Positions 23,568 through 32,709 of a stretch of 64,000 bases of DNA are shown one piece after another. The notes beneath the pieces are model-generated. The model saw only the letters and a list, made by a program, of their open reading frames with translations, was not told the DNA's origin and ran no database searches. The position numbers and the translations under genes were made by a program. Source of the stretch: CAYNST01 sp964546435 (GTDB lineage Bacteria > Pseudomonadota > Gammaproteobacteria > Pseudomonadales > Cellvibrionaceae); assembly GCA_964546435.1 (NCBI GenBank), contig CAZJKJ010000002.1:1-64000 (forward strand). Reading direction: 5' to 3'. The first letter of the stretch is position 1. Every line of letters starts with the position of its first letter.

Positions 23568-25178
23568 TTAACCGGTCAGGCGGGGAATGGCAGCGAGAAG
23601 GCTTTGGGTGTATTCGTGCTGGGGATTGGCGAAGAGGGTTTCGGTATCCCCCGATTCCACAATCATGCCCTGCTGCATCACGGCAACGCGGTCGCAGATA
23701 TAACGGACGACTGCCAGATCATGGGAAATGAACAGCATGGTCAAATCATGGGAGCGGGACAGCTGCATCAGCAGTTCCAGCACCTGTGCCTGAATGGTTA
23801 CATCCAGCGCGGACACGGGTTCATCGGCAACAATGAGCTTGGGCTCCATGGCGATAGCCCTGGCGATGGCAATGCGCTGTCGCTGCCCTCCGGAAAATTC
23901 ATGAGGATATTTCCGGATCATGCGCCGGCTCAATCCGACTTCATCCATCAGTTGATGAATCCGCTCCTGCACCTGCGCCCGGCTTACTATCCGGTGCATC
24001 AGCAGAGGTTCTGCGAGTGCGTCAAATACTGTCATGCGCGGGTTCAGTGACGCGTACGGATCCTGAAAAATCATCTGGAAATCCCGACGCGCCTGCTGCA
24101 GCTCTTGCGGCCGCAGTGCGGTAATATCGCGGCCCGCCAAATCCACGTTCCCCGCGTCGCTGTCAATCAGCCGAATCACGCAGCGACCGAAGGTCGATTT
24201 GCCGGACCCGGATTCACCCACCAGCCCGAATATTTCCCCTTTCCGCAGCGTCAGGTCTACATCCTGCACCGCGCGAATTTCATTTTTAAGCCGTTTGAAG
24301 ACGATTCCGTGATACTGCCGGAAGGATTTACGCAACCCCCGGATTTGCAACAAGGCCTGGGCGTCAACCCGGTTTTTCAAGTGGTCCGGTTTTGCTGACG
24401 CGGGCACGGCGGCCAGAAGGTTTTTGGTATACACATGCTGCGGACTCGCGAAGATCGCTTGCGCCGACCCGCTTTCAACGATCTCCCCGTTTTTCATGAC
24501 GATGATGTGATCCGCCATATTGGCAACCACTGCCAGGTCGTGGGTAATAAAAACAACCGCCAGGTTGTGACTCTTCTGGACCTTCTGAATGAGTTTCAGA
24601 ATTTGTGCCTGAACCGTGACATCCAGCGCTGTGGTGGGTTCATCTGCAATAAGCAGTTTGGGTTCGTTGATCAGCGCCATGGCGATCATGACTCGCTGGC
24701 GCATGCCGCCAGAAAACTCGTGGGGAAAACTGTCGATCCGGGAACCGGCATTTTTGATGCCGACCTCTTCCAGCGCTGCAATGGCCTTTTCCCGGGCGGT
24801 CTTCCTGTTCAATCCCCGGTGGACAAGCAACGGCTCCATGATTTGTTCGGCGATCGTCATGTGGGGATTCAACGACGTCATTGGATCCTGGAAAATCATG
24901 CCGATTTCCGCCCCGCGAATCTTCCGCAGTTGCGCTTCGGAAAGTTTTAACAGATCCCGGCCATTGAAATGTGCCGTACCGTTTTCGACTACACCCGGCG
25001 GCGACGGAATCAAACCGAGCAGACTGTAACAGGAGACGGATTTGCCCGAACCGGATTCGCCGACGATTCCCAGAATCTCACCGGCCTTCACGGAAAAGGA
25101 AACCTGCTTTACGGCTTCAATGATGCCGTCGCGTGTGTGAAAGCGGACGGTGAGATTGTCAACGTCGAGCAAGTCCAT
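23568..25178 (-). CDS. Double-domain peptide ABC transporter ATPase (OppD-OppF fusion type)
   Basis: 536 residues with two complete ABC ATPase domains of the peptide/nickel transporter class. Domain 1 has Walker A GESGSGKSVSC near residue 40 and signature FSGGMRQRVMIAMA. Domain 2 has Walker A GESGSGKSTFGR near residue 320 and signature FSGGQRQRIAIARA. Both have Walker B LLIADEPTTALD or LIVADEPVSALD. The fusion resembles YejF. Last gene of the operon, 2 bases after the OppC-like gene, supplying energy to that permease. Confidence 0.93.
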   Translation of the reverse strand: MDLLDVDNLTVRFHTRDGIIEAVKQVSFSVKAGEILGIVGESGSGKSVSCYSLLGLIPSPPGVVENGTAHFNGRDLLKLSEAQLRKIRGAEIGMIFQDPMTSLNPHMTIAEQIMEPLLVHRGLNRKTAREKAIAALEEVGIKNAGSRIDSFPHEFSGGMRQRVMIAMALINEPKLLIADEPTTALDVTVQAQILKLIQKVQKSHNLAVVFITHDLAVVANMADHIIVMKNGEIVESGSAQAIFASPQHVYTKNLLAAVPASAKPDHLKNRVDAQALLQIRGLRKSFRQYHGIVFKRLKNEIRAVQDVDLTLRKGEIFGLVGESGSGKSTFGRCVIRLIDSDAGNVDLAGRDITALRPQELQQARRDFQMIFQDPYASLNPRMTVFDALAEPLLMHRIVSRAQVQERIHQLMDEVGLSRRMIRKYPHEFSGGQRQRIAIARAIAMEPKLIVADEPVSALDVTIQAQVLELLMQLSRSHDLTMLFISHDLAVVRYICDRVAVMQQGMIVESGDTETLFANPQHEYTQSLLAAIPRLTG

Positions 25179-25180
25179 AG

Positions 25181-26068
25181 TCAGTCCTTCGAGGAGCGCG
25201 GATCCAGGGCATCGCGTAAACCATCACCCAGGAAATTAAGCGAAAAAAGCGTAAGAGACAGGAACAGGGCCGGGAATATCAGCAACCAGGGATACACCTC
25301 CATAGTTTCCACGCCCGCCGATATCAATGAGCCCCAGGAGCTTTGCGGCGGCTGCACGCCCAGTCCGAGAAAACTCAGAAACGATTCCAGCAGAATGACG
25401 CCGGGAATGGTCAGGGTGGTGTAGACGATAATCGGTCCGAGAATATTGGGTGCGACATGCCGCGCCATGATGCGCGATCGCTTCAGTCCCATGGATATCG
25501 CCGCCTCCACAAATTCCTGCCGGCGCACCGAGAGCACTTGTCCGCGAACAATGCGGGCCATGGTGAGCCATTCAACCGCTCCGATTGCAAGGAAGAGCAA
25601 CAGCATGCTGCGGCCGAATACGACCGTCAGAAGAATAATGAATATCGTGAACGGCAAGGCGTAGAGGATATCGACCACGCGCATCATGAAATTATCGAGG
25701 CGACCGCCGACATAACCAGCCACCGTGCCCCAGGTGACGCCGATGACCAGTGCCACCGTGGTGGCAATCATTCCGACCATCAACGAAATGCGGCTGCCAT
25801 ACAACACGCGGGTGAATTGATCGCGCCCGAAGATATCGGTACCAAACCAGTGCTCCCATGAGGGCGGCGTCGCGCCCAGAGCCAGGTTCTGCTCTTCATA
25901 GGCATAAGGCGCTATCCAGGGAGTAAGAATTGAAAGCACCGCCATGATCACCAGCGTGACCAGGCCAAACATGGCCAGCCGGTTTTTTTTCAGCCGGGCA
26001 AATGCGTCCTGCCACAAAGAACGTCCTTTTTCGAATTGCACTGGCTGGGTGGAACTGACGGTTTCCAA
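25181..26068 (-). CDS. Peptide ABC transporter permease, OppC-like
   Basis: 295 residues with an N-terminal cytoplasmic stretch, six membrane helices and the BPD_transp_1 EAA loop around EFVEAAISMGLKRSRIMARHVAPN. The GTDIFGRDQFTRVLYGSRISL motif before the second helix is typical of OppC/DppC. The start is TTG at 26068, supported by GGAGG 7 bases upstream. Three bases separate it from the OppB-like gene. Confidence 0.92.
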   Translation of the reverse strand: METVSSTQPVQFEKGRSLWQDAFARLKKNRLAMFGLVTLVIMAVLSILTPWIAPYAYEEQNLALGATPPSWEHWFGTDIFGRDQFTRVLYGSRISLMVGMIATTVALVIGVTWGTVAGYVGGRLDNFMMRVVDILYALPFTIFIILLTVVFGRSMLLLFLAIGAVEWLTMARIVRGQVLSVRRQEFVEAAISMGLKRSRIMARHVAPNILGPIIVYTTLTIPGVILLESFLSFLGLGVQPPQSSWGSLISAGVETMEVYPWLLIFPALFLSLTLFSLNFLGDGLRDALDPRSSKD

Positions 26069-26071
26069 AGC

Positions 26072-27010
26072 TTAGCCTCCCGACCTGTCTTGCTGCTGTC
26101 GCAACCGGGGATTCAGCCAGACCAGCAGCAGGTCCGCGAGCAGGTTGCAGACAATAATCAAAAACGCGAAAAAAATGGTGGTGCCGAGAATCATGGTGTA
26201 ATCGCGGTTGAATGCTGCCTGCAGATAAAAGCGTCCGAGCCCTGGAATCTGGAAAATGGTTTCCACTACGAACGAACCCGACAGCAACCCCGCCACCGCC
26301 GGTCCGGCAAAGGATACGACTGGCGCCATGCCGCCGCGAAATGCATGTTTGAACAAGATCCTTCGGGTAGACAGGCCTTTTGCCCGGGCGGTCCGGATAT
26401 AGTCCTGGGAAAGGGTATCCAGCATGCCGCCCCGGGTCAGGCGGGCAACATAAGCCGCGTAGGCGGCACCCAGGGTCAACGACGGCAGGATTTTGTCGCC
26501 GGGTGAATCCCCCCATCCCGCCACCGGCACCCATTGAAACCAGATGGCAAAGCACAGCAGCAGCAATGGCCCCAGCACAAAAGAAGGCAGGGAGATCCCG
26601 ATCATGGAAAACGTCATGGGAACATAATCCTGCAGCGTATTCGGGCGCAGGGACGCCAGCAGGCCCGCGCTGATCCCGATGATCATCGCCACCAGAAGCG
26701 CATAGAGACCAAGTTCCAGCGTTACGGGAACCCCGGCGGCAATGATTTCCGTCACCGAACGACTGGGGTATTTGAACGAGGGGCCGAAATCGCCCTGCAA
26801 CACGTTGCCCACATAGTGGAAAAACTGGATATGGACCGGATCATCCAGATTGTAGCGTTCGTTGAGATTGCGCAGCACCTCCGGAGGTACTGCCCGCTCC
26901 TCATCGAAAGGGCCTCCCGGCGCGAGCCGGATCAGCGTAAACGTCATCAGAACCACGATGAACAGCACGGGAACTGCAGTCAACACGCGCCTGAAGATCA
27001 GATGCAGCAT
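26072..27010 (-). CDS. Peptide ABC transporter permease, OppB-like
   Basis: 312 residues with six membrane helices, N-terminal RRVLTAVPVLFIVVLMTFTLIR and the EAA loop DYIRTARAKGLSTRRILFKHAFR. Ends with LADLLLVWLNPRLR, the classic C-terminus of the OppB/DppB family. Length matches OppB rather than the longer YejB. Starts 11 bases after the second binding protein. Confidence 0.93.
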   Translation of the reverse strand: MLHLIFRRVLTAVPVLFIVVLMTFTLIRLAPGGPFDEERAVPPEVLRNLNERYNLDDPVHIQFFHYVGNVLQGDFGPSFKYPSRSVTEIIAAGVPVTLELGLYALLVAMIIGISAGLLASLRPNTLQDYVPMTFSMIGISLPSFVLGPLLLLCFAIWFQWVPVAGWGDSPGDKILPSLTLGAAYAAYVARLTRGGMLDTLSQDYIRTARAKGLSTRRILFKHAFRGGMAPVVSFAGPAVAGLLSGSFVVETIFQIPGLGRFYLQAAFNRDYTMILGTTIFFAFLIIVCNLLADLLLVWLNPRLRQQQDRSGG

Positions 27011-27021
27011 GTTTGGTTCCC

Positions 27022-28710
27022 CTATTCGGCCGTACTCGATTCAAGATATACGTCGCGCAGCGGATGATAGTGCATGACGTTGTCATGCCAGTTCTTGACG
27101 TCTGTGGAAACCATGTTCAGGTCCGTATAGTAATACAGCGGAATTATCGGCATATCCTCGGCCAGAATCCGGTTGGCTTGCTCGAATAATCCATAGCGTT
27201 CTTCGGTGTCCGTAGTCGCCGCGCTGGCCGCCACCAGAGTGTCATATTCCCCACTGACCCAGGCGGTATGATTGTTTCCCGAGTGGGAGAGCATCACGTC
27301 AAAGAAATTGGACGCATCCACATAATCGGCCACCCAGCCGGCACGGGCGATGTCGTGCTCCATGTTGCGGCGGGCATCCATATAAACCTTCCACTCGTTG
27401 TTCTGTAACTGAATATCGATATTCAGATTCTTCTTCAACATTTGCTGAATCGCCAGTGCGACTTTCTGATGGTTGTCGTGGCTGTTGAACAGGACCGTAA
27501 ACACCGGAAAGCCTTTGCCATCCGGGAAGCCGGCTTCGGCAAGCAGCTTTTGTGCGGCGGCAACATCGTAGCTGAAGTAGGTTTTCGGCGAGTATCCTTC
27601 GGGATCGTTCGGTATGAGGCTGAACGCAGGGACTTCACCTCCTTTGGTCACATTCTCAACAATCGCCTGCCGGTCGATAGCCATGGAAATCGCCCGCCGC
27701 ACACGCACGTCGTCAAGGGGCTTCTTGTTGAGATTGAACATGTAGTAATAGCTGGCGTAGGTCGGCACCATTCGCAATACTTCGGGCCGTTCCTTTTTAT
27801 ACACGGCTATTTTTTCGATCGCCATTTGCGGCGTATTGGTCAGATGAACCTGCCCCGAGCGGAATGCGCGCTCTTCGGCCTGCTGATCGTCGATGGGTAA
27901 AAAGTGGGCTCCGTTCAAACGCACATTGGCGGCGTTCCAGTAGTGTTCGTTCCGGGCAATCTCGATGACTTTGTTGACTTCCCAGCGCTTTAATACAAAT
28001 GCCCCGTTGCCCACAAAATTCTCTGGAAGAATCCATTTGTTGCCCGGATCATCCGCCGCGCCATGGGCCATGATGGTGGCTTCGTGAACCGGATAGAACG
28101 AGTGATGATCGAGAAGCTGCAAAAAGAAATGGACCGGATTTTTCAGGGTCACCTCAAGCACCTTCGGTGACAGGGCCTTGACTCCCACGTCATCAAAGGA
28201 TTTGGTAACGCCGGTATAAAAATCTTCCGCGCCTTGCACATAGAACATCATGTAGGCGTATTCGTTGGGCAGCGTTGGCGTTAAAGCGCGGCGCCAGGAA
28301 AACATGAAATCCTGCGCAGTCACCGGATCGCCATTGGACCAGCGGGCGTTTTCCCGCAAGGTGAACTGGTAGGTGCGCCCGTCTTCCGACACTGTCCAGG
28401 ATTTGGCAACGCCGGGTAGCGGCTCCAGCGTCGCCGGATCCTTGATGATCAGCCCTTCCAGCAGATTCATGATGATATTGTTGTCCGGGCTTCCCGTCGT
28501 CAGATGGGGGTCGAGGCTTTTGGGTTCATCACCATTGGCGTAATACAGTACCTGCTCACGGGTGCCCCGTTCGGCATTCGTACCGTTACCGCTGCTGCAA
28601 CCGGCCAGTAACGCCGCCGACAAAACAAACGCCCAGGATATTAATGTGTAGCGCCGACAAGTGCGGGCGCGCGCGCTGGACGTTTTATGGAACCTGGCTG
28701 TCCGATTCAA
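27022..28710 (-). CDS. Peptide-binding lipoprotein, OppA-like (second of two)
   Basis: 562 residues. An N-terminal signal with lipobox LLAGC predicts an outer-leaflet lipoprotein that captures peptides. SBP_bac_5 landmarks are LDPHLTTGSPDNNIIMNLLEGL, NARWSNGDPVTAQDFMFSWRRALTP and VGNGAFVLKRWEVNKVIEIARNEHYWNAANVRL. The start is TTG at 28710 with GAGGGG 6 bases upstream. It overlaps the upstream paralogue by 26 bases. Confidence 0.9.
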   Translation of the reverse strand: MNRTARFHKTSSARARTCRRYTLISWAFVLSAALLAGCSSGNGTNAERGTREQVLYYANGDEPKSLDPHLTTGSPDNNIIMNLLEGLIIKDPATLEPLPGVAKSWTVSEDGRTYQFTLRENARWSNGDPVTAQDFMFSWRRALTPTLPNEYAYMMFYVQGAEDFYTGVTKSFDDVGVKALSPKVLEVTLKNPVHFFLQLLDHHSFYPVHEATIMAHGAADDPGNKWILPENFVGNGAFVLKRWEVNKVIEIARNEHYWNAANVRLNGAHFLPIDDQQAEERAFRSGQVHLTNTPQMAIEKIAVYKKERPEVLRMVPTYASYYYMFNLNKKPLDDVRVRRAISMAIDRQAIVENVTKGGEVPAFSLIPNDPEGYSPKTYFSYDVAAAQKLLAEAGFPDGKGFPVFTVLFNSHDNHQKVALAIQQMLKKNLNIDIQLQNNEWKVYMDARRNMEHDIARAGWVADYVDASNFFDVMLSHSGNNHTAWVSGEYDTLVAASAATTDTEERYGLFEQANRILAEDMPIIPLYYYTDLNMVSTDVKNWHDNVMHYHPLRDVYLESSTAE

Positions 28711-30343
28711 TGTAAACCCCTCGATACTCTGGTAAGTCGACCGGATTGAACTTCATGCCCTTTACTTCGGGCGCAATCAGGAAATTTTTCACATAAAAAT
28801 AGATTGGAAAGACCGGCAATTCCTCCAGCAGGATTGCCTCTGCGGCGGACAGCATTTCCAGTCTTGATTTTTCATCACGCACCGCCCCCGCGCTATTGAC
28901 CATGTCGTCGTAGTCTGCGCGACTCCAACCGGTATTATTCATGCCGTGCCCGCTTTTGAATGAGTCCAGAAAATCGTTTGGATCGGCAAAGGATGAAAGG
29001 GAACCGGCGCGGGCCACGGCATAATTCAGATTTTTGCGATTACTCAGAAACACCTGCCACTCCTGATTTTCCAGGGCGACCTCGATATTCAGCTCTTTCC
29101 TCCACATCTGCTGGATTGCGAGGGCGATATTGCGGTGATTGTCGGCGGTATTGTAAATAATCGTCACCGGCGGAAAATTGCGACCGTCGGGAAATCCGGC
29201 GCGAGCCAGCAGCGTCCGCGCAAGGTCCGGATCATAGCCCGGCATCTTCGGTGGCCGATATCGCGCATCGGGTGGCGTCAGCGAATAAGCCGCCGCCTCC
29301 CCGCCCCGGGTCACTCGCCGGGTGATGAGTTCCTTGTCGACGGCATAGGCCAGGGCTTTGCGCACATCGACCTTGTCAAATGGCGGCCGAGTTGTATTGA
29401 AGTAATAGCTGTAGGTTCCATAAATTGGCTGGGTGACGATTTTCTCAGGGAAATTTTCCCGGTATTGAGCCTGTTTTTCTGCACTCAAGGACCCTTCATA
29501 CGCCATCTGGATTTGCCCGCTGCGAAACAGACGCTCCTGCACCGTTTCGGTATCTGCCGGCACAAACCGGATGCCCTCGAGCCTGATTTCTCCGGCATCC
29601 CAGAAGTGTGGGTTTTTACGTACTTCAATGGGGGCATTCAGACCGCCCTTGACCAGCACGAACGGCCCGTTGCCAACAAACTTTCCGGGCCGGGTCCAGG
29701 GATTGGCGGGATCGGTAAAACCGCCATGTTTTTCAACTTCAGACCGGTTGACCGGCGCGGCGGTCACCGCTGCGAGCTTTTTCAGAAACAGCGGATCGTA
29801 TTTTTCCAGCGTGATTTCCAGAATATTGCCGGACACCGCCTTGACGCCAACGTCGGCAAAACTCGTCAGTTCTCCCGTAAAAAAGGCACGCCCGCCGCTG
29901 ACGGCGAAAAGATCCTGAGCGTAGGGATTACCGAGACCCGGTGAGAGCATGCGCTCCCAGGATGCGACAAAATCGGCCGCGGTAACCGGCTCGCCGTTGG
30001 ACCACCGGGCGTCGCCACGTAAATGGAACCGATAATGCAGACCGTCTTCGCTAATTTCCCAACGCTCGGCGACGGCGGGCTTGACGGCGAGCGTCTGGCC
30101 ATCAATCGCCACCAGACCTTCTACCAGGGCAGCCAGAACTTTCCAGCTGGGAACACCGGTCGCCAGATGCGGATCGAGTGTATTCGGAGAGCTTCCGACG
30201 GTCAGGGTCAACCACTGCGCAGCCGCCTCATCATCCGCGGTCTGCGATGCCCTGCTGCAACCCGTGAATACGAACAGCGCGAGTGCAAGCGCCAGCAGTT
30301 TACCGGCACCAGCCGGTTGACTCAGGAAGCGGAAACGGTTCAG
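28685..30343 (-). CDS. Peptide-binding lipoprotein, OppA-like (first of two), apparent CTG start
   Basis: 552 residues if read from a CTG at 30343. This codon overlaps the stop of the RimB-RimK gene as CTGA and has GGAGG 7 bases upstream. It is followed at once by a lipoprotein signal, NRFRFLSQPAGAGKLLALALALFVFTGC. No ATG or GTG lies in frame near this point. The only other candidate is a TTG at 30418 inside the upstream gene, which would put 25 polar residues before the signal. The body has all OppA/SBP_bac_5 landmarks (LDPHLATGVPSWKVLAALVEGL, DARWSNGEPVTAADFVASWERMLSP). It is a divergent paralogue of the next gene, and both presumably feed one permease. Confidence 0.85.
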   Translation of the reverse strand: MNRFRFLSQPAGAGKLLALALALFVFTGCSRASQTADDEAAAQWLTLTVGSSPNTLDPHLATGVPSWKVLAALVEGLVAIDGQTLAVKPAVAERWEISEDGLHYRFHLRGDARWSNGEPVTAADFVASWERMLSPGLGNPYAQDLFAVSGGRAFFTGELTSFADVGVKAVSGNILEITLEKYDPLFLKKLAAVTAAPVNRSEVEKHGGFTDPANPWTRPGKFVGNGPFVLVKGGLNAPIEVRKNPHFWDAGEIRLEGIRFVPADTETVQERLFRSGQIQMAYEGSLSAEKQAQYRENFPEKIVTQPIYGTYSYYFNTTRPPFDKVDVRKALAYAVDKELITRRVTRGGEAAAYSLTPPDARYRPPKMPGYDPDLARTLLARAGFPDGRNFPPVTIIYNTADNHRNIALAIQQMWRKELNIEVALENQEWQVFLSNRKNLNYAVARAGSLSSFADPNDFLDSFKSGHGMNNTGWSRADYDDMVNSAGAVRDEKSRLEMLSAAEAILLEELPVFPIYFYVKNFLIAPEVKGMKFNPVDLPEYRGVYIESDSQVP

Positions 30344-31785
30344 AACTCTTCCTCCGGTGCAGTCGCCGATCCGGGATGGGCGCTGGACACTTCTTCCATG
30401 GCGAGCTTGCGCCGCCAATCAAGTTTTTGCTCGATGGCCGAGATCATCATGCCTGCAATATCACGACCGGTGGTAATTTCTATGCCTTCCAGACCGGGGG
30501 AAGAATTGACTTCCAGCAGCAGCGGCCCACGCGACGAGCGGATGATGTCCACGCCCGCCACCATCAGATCCATGGTTTTAGCGGCCTTGATCGCCAGCTT
30601 GCGCTCTTCCGGCGTCACCTTGGCGATGGTCGCCGTCCCGCCCTGATGCAGATTCGCCCGAAACTCATCGGCAGCGGCCTTGCGTTCAATCGCCGCGACC
30701 ACCTTGCCATCAATCACAAACAGTCTCAGGTCTTTGCCTTCCGCCTCTTTCACAAACTGCTGCACGAGCAGGTTTATCTGCAAGGACTTGAAGGCGTTGA
30801 TCACGCTCTCGGCGGCCTTGCGGGTTTCCGCCAGAACCACGCCCCGCCCCTGCGCACCTTCCAGCAATTTTACGATCAGCGGCGCACCGCCCACCATTTC
30901 GATCAGGTCATCGGTGTCTATAGGTGAATTGGCAAATCCGGTAACGGGAATGTCGAGCCCGCTGCTCAGCAACAGCTGCAAGGAAAACAGCTTGTCGCGC
31001 GAGCGGGTAATCGCCGCCGATGAATTGAGAGGAAATGTGCCCAGACTTTCAAACTGGCGCGTGAGCGCACAACCGTAAAAGGTAAGACTGGAGCGAATGC
31101 GGGGAATGACCGCATCAAATTCTTCCAGCACGCTCCCGCCCCGGTAATGGATTTCCGGTCTGTCGGCGTCGAGCTTTATGTAACAGTGACGAATGTTGAT
31201 GAACACCATATGGTGGCCACGCTCTTCGCCCGCTTCAATAATGCGCCGGTTGCTGTACAACGACGGATCGCTCGCCAGCAGGGCAATGGTCAGACCGTCT
31301 TCACCGGAGTTGTCGAACGGGCCGTACATTTCCCGCAGCCGCGTCGCATCCAGCTCGCCCTGCAGGAAGCTGGCTTCCGGGTCCACTAGCATGCGACCTA
31401 CCATCGCTTCGCGCCCCAGCAGCATTCGATACCCCATCGAATCCCGATTGGTCAGAGTGACTTCGACATCCCAGGAATGGTTCCCCATCTGCAATGGAAC
31501 CTTGACCACCAAACGCTTTTCGGCCTCACCGCTGGAGCTGCGCACCGACCGTCGGTCCACCACCATTGCTTCGCAACGCACCACGGTTTTACGGGTGTCC
31601 TGCAGCGGATGAATTTCGAAACTGACCCACTTGACACCGCGCCGTTTGAACGACTGGATATTAACGGCATGCAACGCCGAGGTTTTCGCACCCGAATCCA
31701 CCCGCGCCTTGACTGCGGGAATTCCCAACGAAGGAAATGCACACCACTCTTCACAACCGATCAGCACCTTTTCGTTCAATGCCAT
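30340..31785 (-). CDS. RimB-RimK fusion: retropepsin-like domain plus ATP-grasp alpha-L-glutamate ligase
   Basis: 481 residues. The first 150 or so resemble RimB (retropepsin-like, often annotated ATP-dependent zinc protease). They carry the catalytic-type motif VDSGAKTSALHA near residue 30 and LLGREAMVGRMLVDP near residue 125. From about residue 165 the protein is RimK-like ATP-grasp: AVIPRIRSSLTFYG, PLIVKLLEGAQGRGVVLAE, DLRLFVIDGKVVAAIERKA and LLLEVNSSPGLEGIE for Mg-ATP binding. RimK adds glutamates to ribosomal protein S6, and RimB modulates that. Here both are one chain and head a peptide-transport operon. The substrate (S6 or a peptide) is undecided. Confidence 0.85.
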   Translation of the reverse strand: MALNEKVLIGCEEWCAFPSLGIPAVKARVDSGAKTSALHAVNIQSFKRRGVKWVSFEIHPLQDTRKTVVRCEAMVVDRRSVRSSSGEAEKRLVVKVPLQMGNHSWDVEVTLTNRDSMGYRMLLGREAMVGRMLVDPEASFLQGELDATRLREMYGPFDNSGEDGLTIALLASDPSLYSNRRIIEAGEERGHHMVFINIRHCYIKLDADRPEIHYRGGSVLEEFDAVIPRIRSSLTFYGCALTRQFESLGTFPLNSSAAITRSRDKLFSLQLLLSSGLDIPVTGFANSPIDTDDLIEMVGGAPLIVKLLEGAQGRGVVLAETRKAAESVINAFKSLQINLLVQQFVKEAEGKDLRLFVIDGKVVAAIERKAAADEFRANLHQGGTATIAKVTPEERKLAIKAAKTMDLMVAGVDIIRSSRGPLLLEVNSSPGLEGIEITTGRDIAGMMISAIEQKLDWRRKLAMEEVSSAHPGSATAPEEEF

Positions 31786-31983
31786 CTTATTAGAATCTCT
31801 TTAGGGTCTGTCTCGTGGCTGACAACGCAGAATTCTGCACACGGTCAATGTACAGTCACGCCGCTTGCCATACGCTTCTTTTTATTTACGTCAGACCATC
31901 GCTTTTCGGAACTCCGGATTATGCAGGATTACCGCGTGATTACAAATTTTAGGACAGGCCATACAATCCCGCAGTAGATGCGG

Positions 31984-31989
31984 TATACT
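31984..31989 (+). promoter_or_regulatory. Candidate -10 box for slyD
   Basis: TATACT lies 37 bases before the preferred slyD ATG at 32026. No recognisable -35 stands at 16-18 bases. If real, it excludes the upstream ATG at 31978 as the translation start. The remaining divergent gap to the RimB-RimK gene shows no other site I trust. Confidence 0.35.
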
Positions 31990-32025
31990 CCGCAGCCCTC
32001 GAACACCCCTGTGGATCAAGCACTC

Positions 32026-32511
32026 ATGCAGGTTGCAAAAGATAAAGTCGTTACCCTCCATTACCAGCTTAGCGAAGGCAACGGGGAAGTCCTGGAAAGC
32101 AATCGCGGGCAGATCCCCCTGGCGTATTTGCACGGGCACCGCAATCTGCTGATTGGGCTTGAAGAAGCCCTGACCGGGATGAGCATCGGAGAATCCAAAA
32201 AGGTAACACTTGAGCCCGAGCAGGCCTACGGCATCCGCAAGGAAAATCTGACTCAGCGGGTCCCTATCAAACATCTGTTAAGCAAACACAAACGCCTGCA
32301 ACCCGGATCAGTGGTCCGCGTCCAGACCGGCGAGGGCCCGGCTGCGGGTACGGTAGTCAAAGCGGGTAAGTTCATGATCGATGTTGACTTCAATCACCCG
32401 TTTGCCGGCAAGACGCTGGTGTTCGATGTAACCGTTGAACAGGTTAGGGATGCGTCCGAAGAAGAACTGAAGCATGGCCACGCCCATGGCGCCGGTGGAC
32501 ATCATCATTAA
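32026..32511 (+). CDS. slyD: FKBP-type peptidyl-prolyl isomerase SlyD
   Basis: Prolyl isomerase and metallochaperone in the cytoplasm. 161 residues from ATG 32026: FKBP core with the inserted IF chaperone domain (PEQAYGIRKENLTQRVPIKHL), DVDFNHPFAGKTLVFDVTV, and a short histidine-rich tail HGHAHGAGGHHH that binds nickel or zinc. The tail is shorter than in E. coli. The frame is open to 31978, but the extra 16 residues are not family-like. Confidence 0.93.
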   Translation: MQVAKDKVVTLHYQLSEGNGEVLESNRGQIPLAYLHGHRNLLIGLEEALTGMSIGESKKVTLEPEQAYGIRKENLTQRVPIKHLLSKHKRLQPGSVVRVQTGEGPAAGTVVKAGKFMIDVDFNHPFAGKTLVFDVTVEQVRDASEEELKHGHAHGAGGHHH

Positions 32512-32658
32512 GCGATTCACCCCTCGGTAAACCTCCTGCAGAACTCACCCGCACCTCGCCCCCGGAGCTGACACCCGAGACGCGAATTGCTTGAGTACGG
32601 TGCCATACCTTTTGTTATAAAGAAACGTGACGCTTACCTTAAAAAAAGTGTAAGAAAA

Positions 32659-32681
32659 GGGTTGACGGGAGCCGTCAACCC
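32659..32681. terminator. Probable bidirectional terminator between slyD and ttcA
   Basis: GGGTTGACGG and CCGTCAACCC pair perfectly over 10 bp around a GAG loop. On the plus strand GCTATTTT follows. On the minus strand the stem is followed by TTTTCTTACACTTTTTTT, a better U-tract, so it may stop ttcA transcripts more strongly than slyD transcripts. Confidence 0.6.
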
Positions 32682-32709
32682 GCTATTTTCGACACGACTT
32701 TTCAAAATC

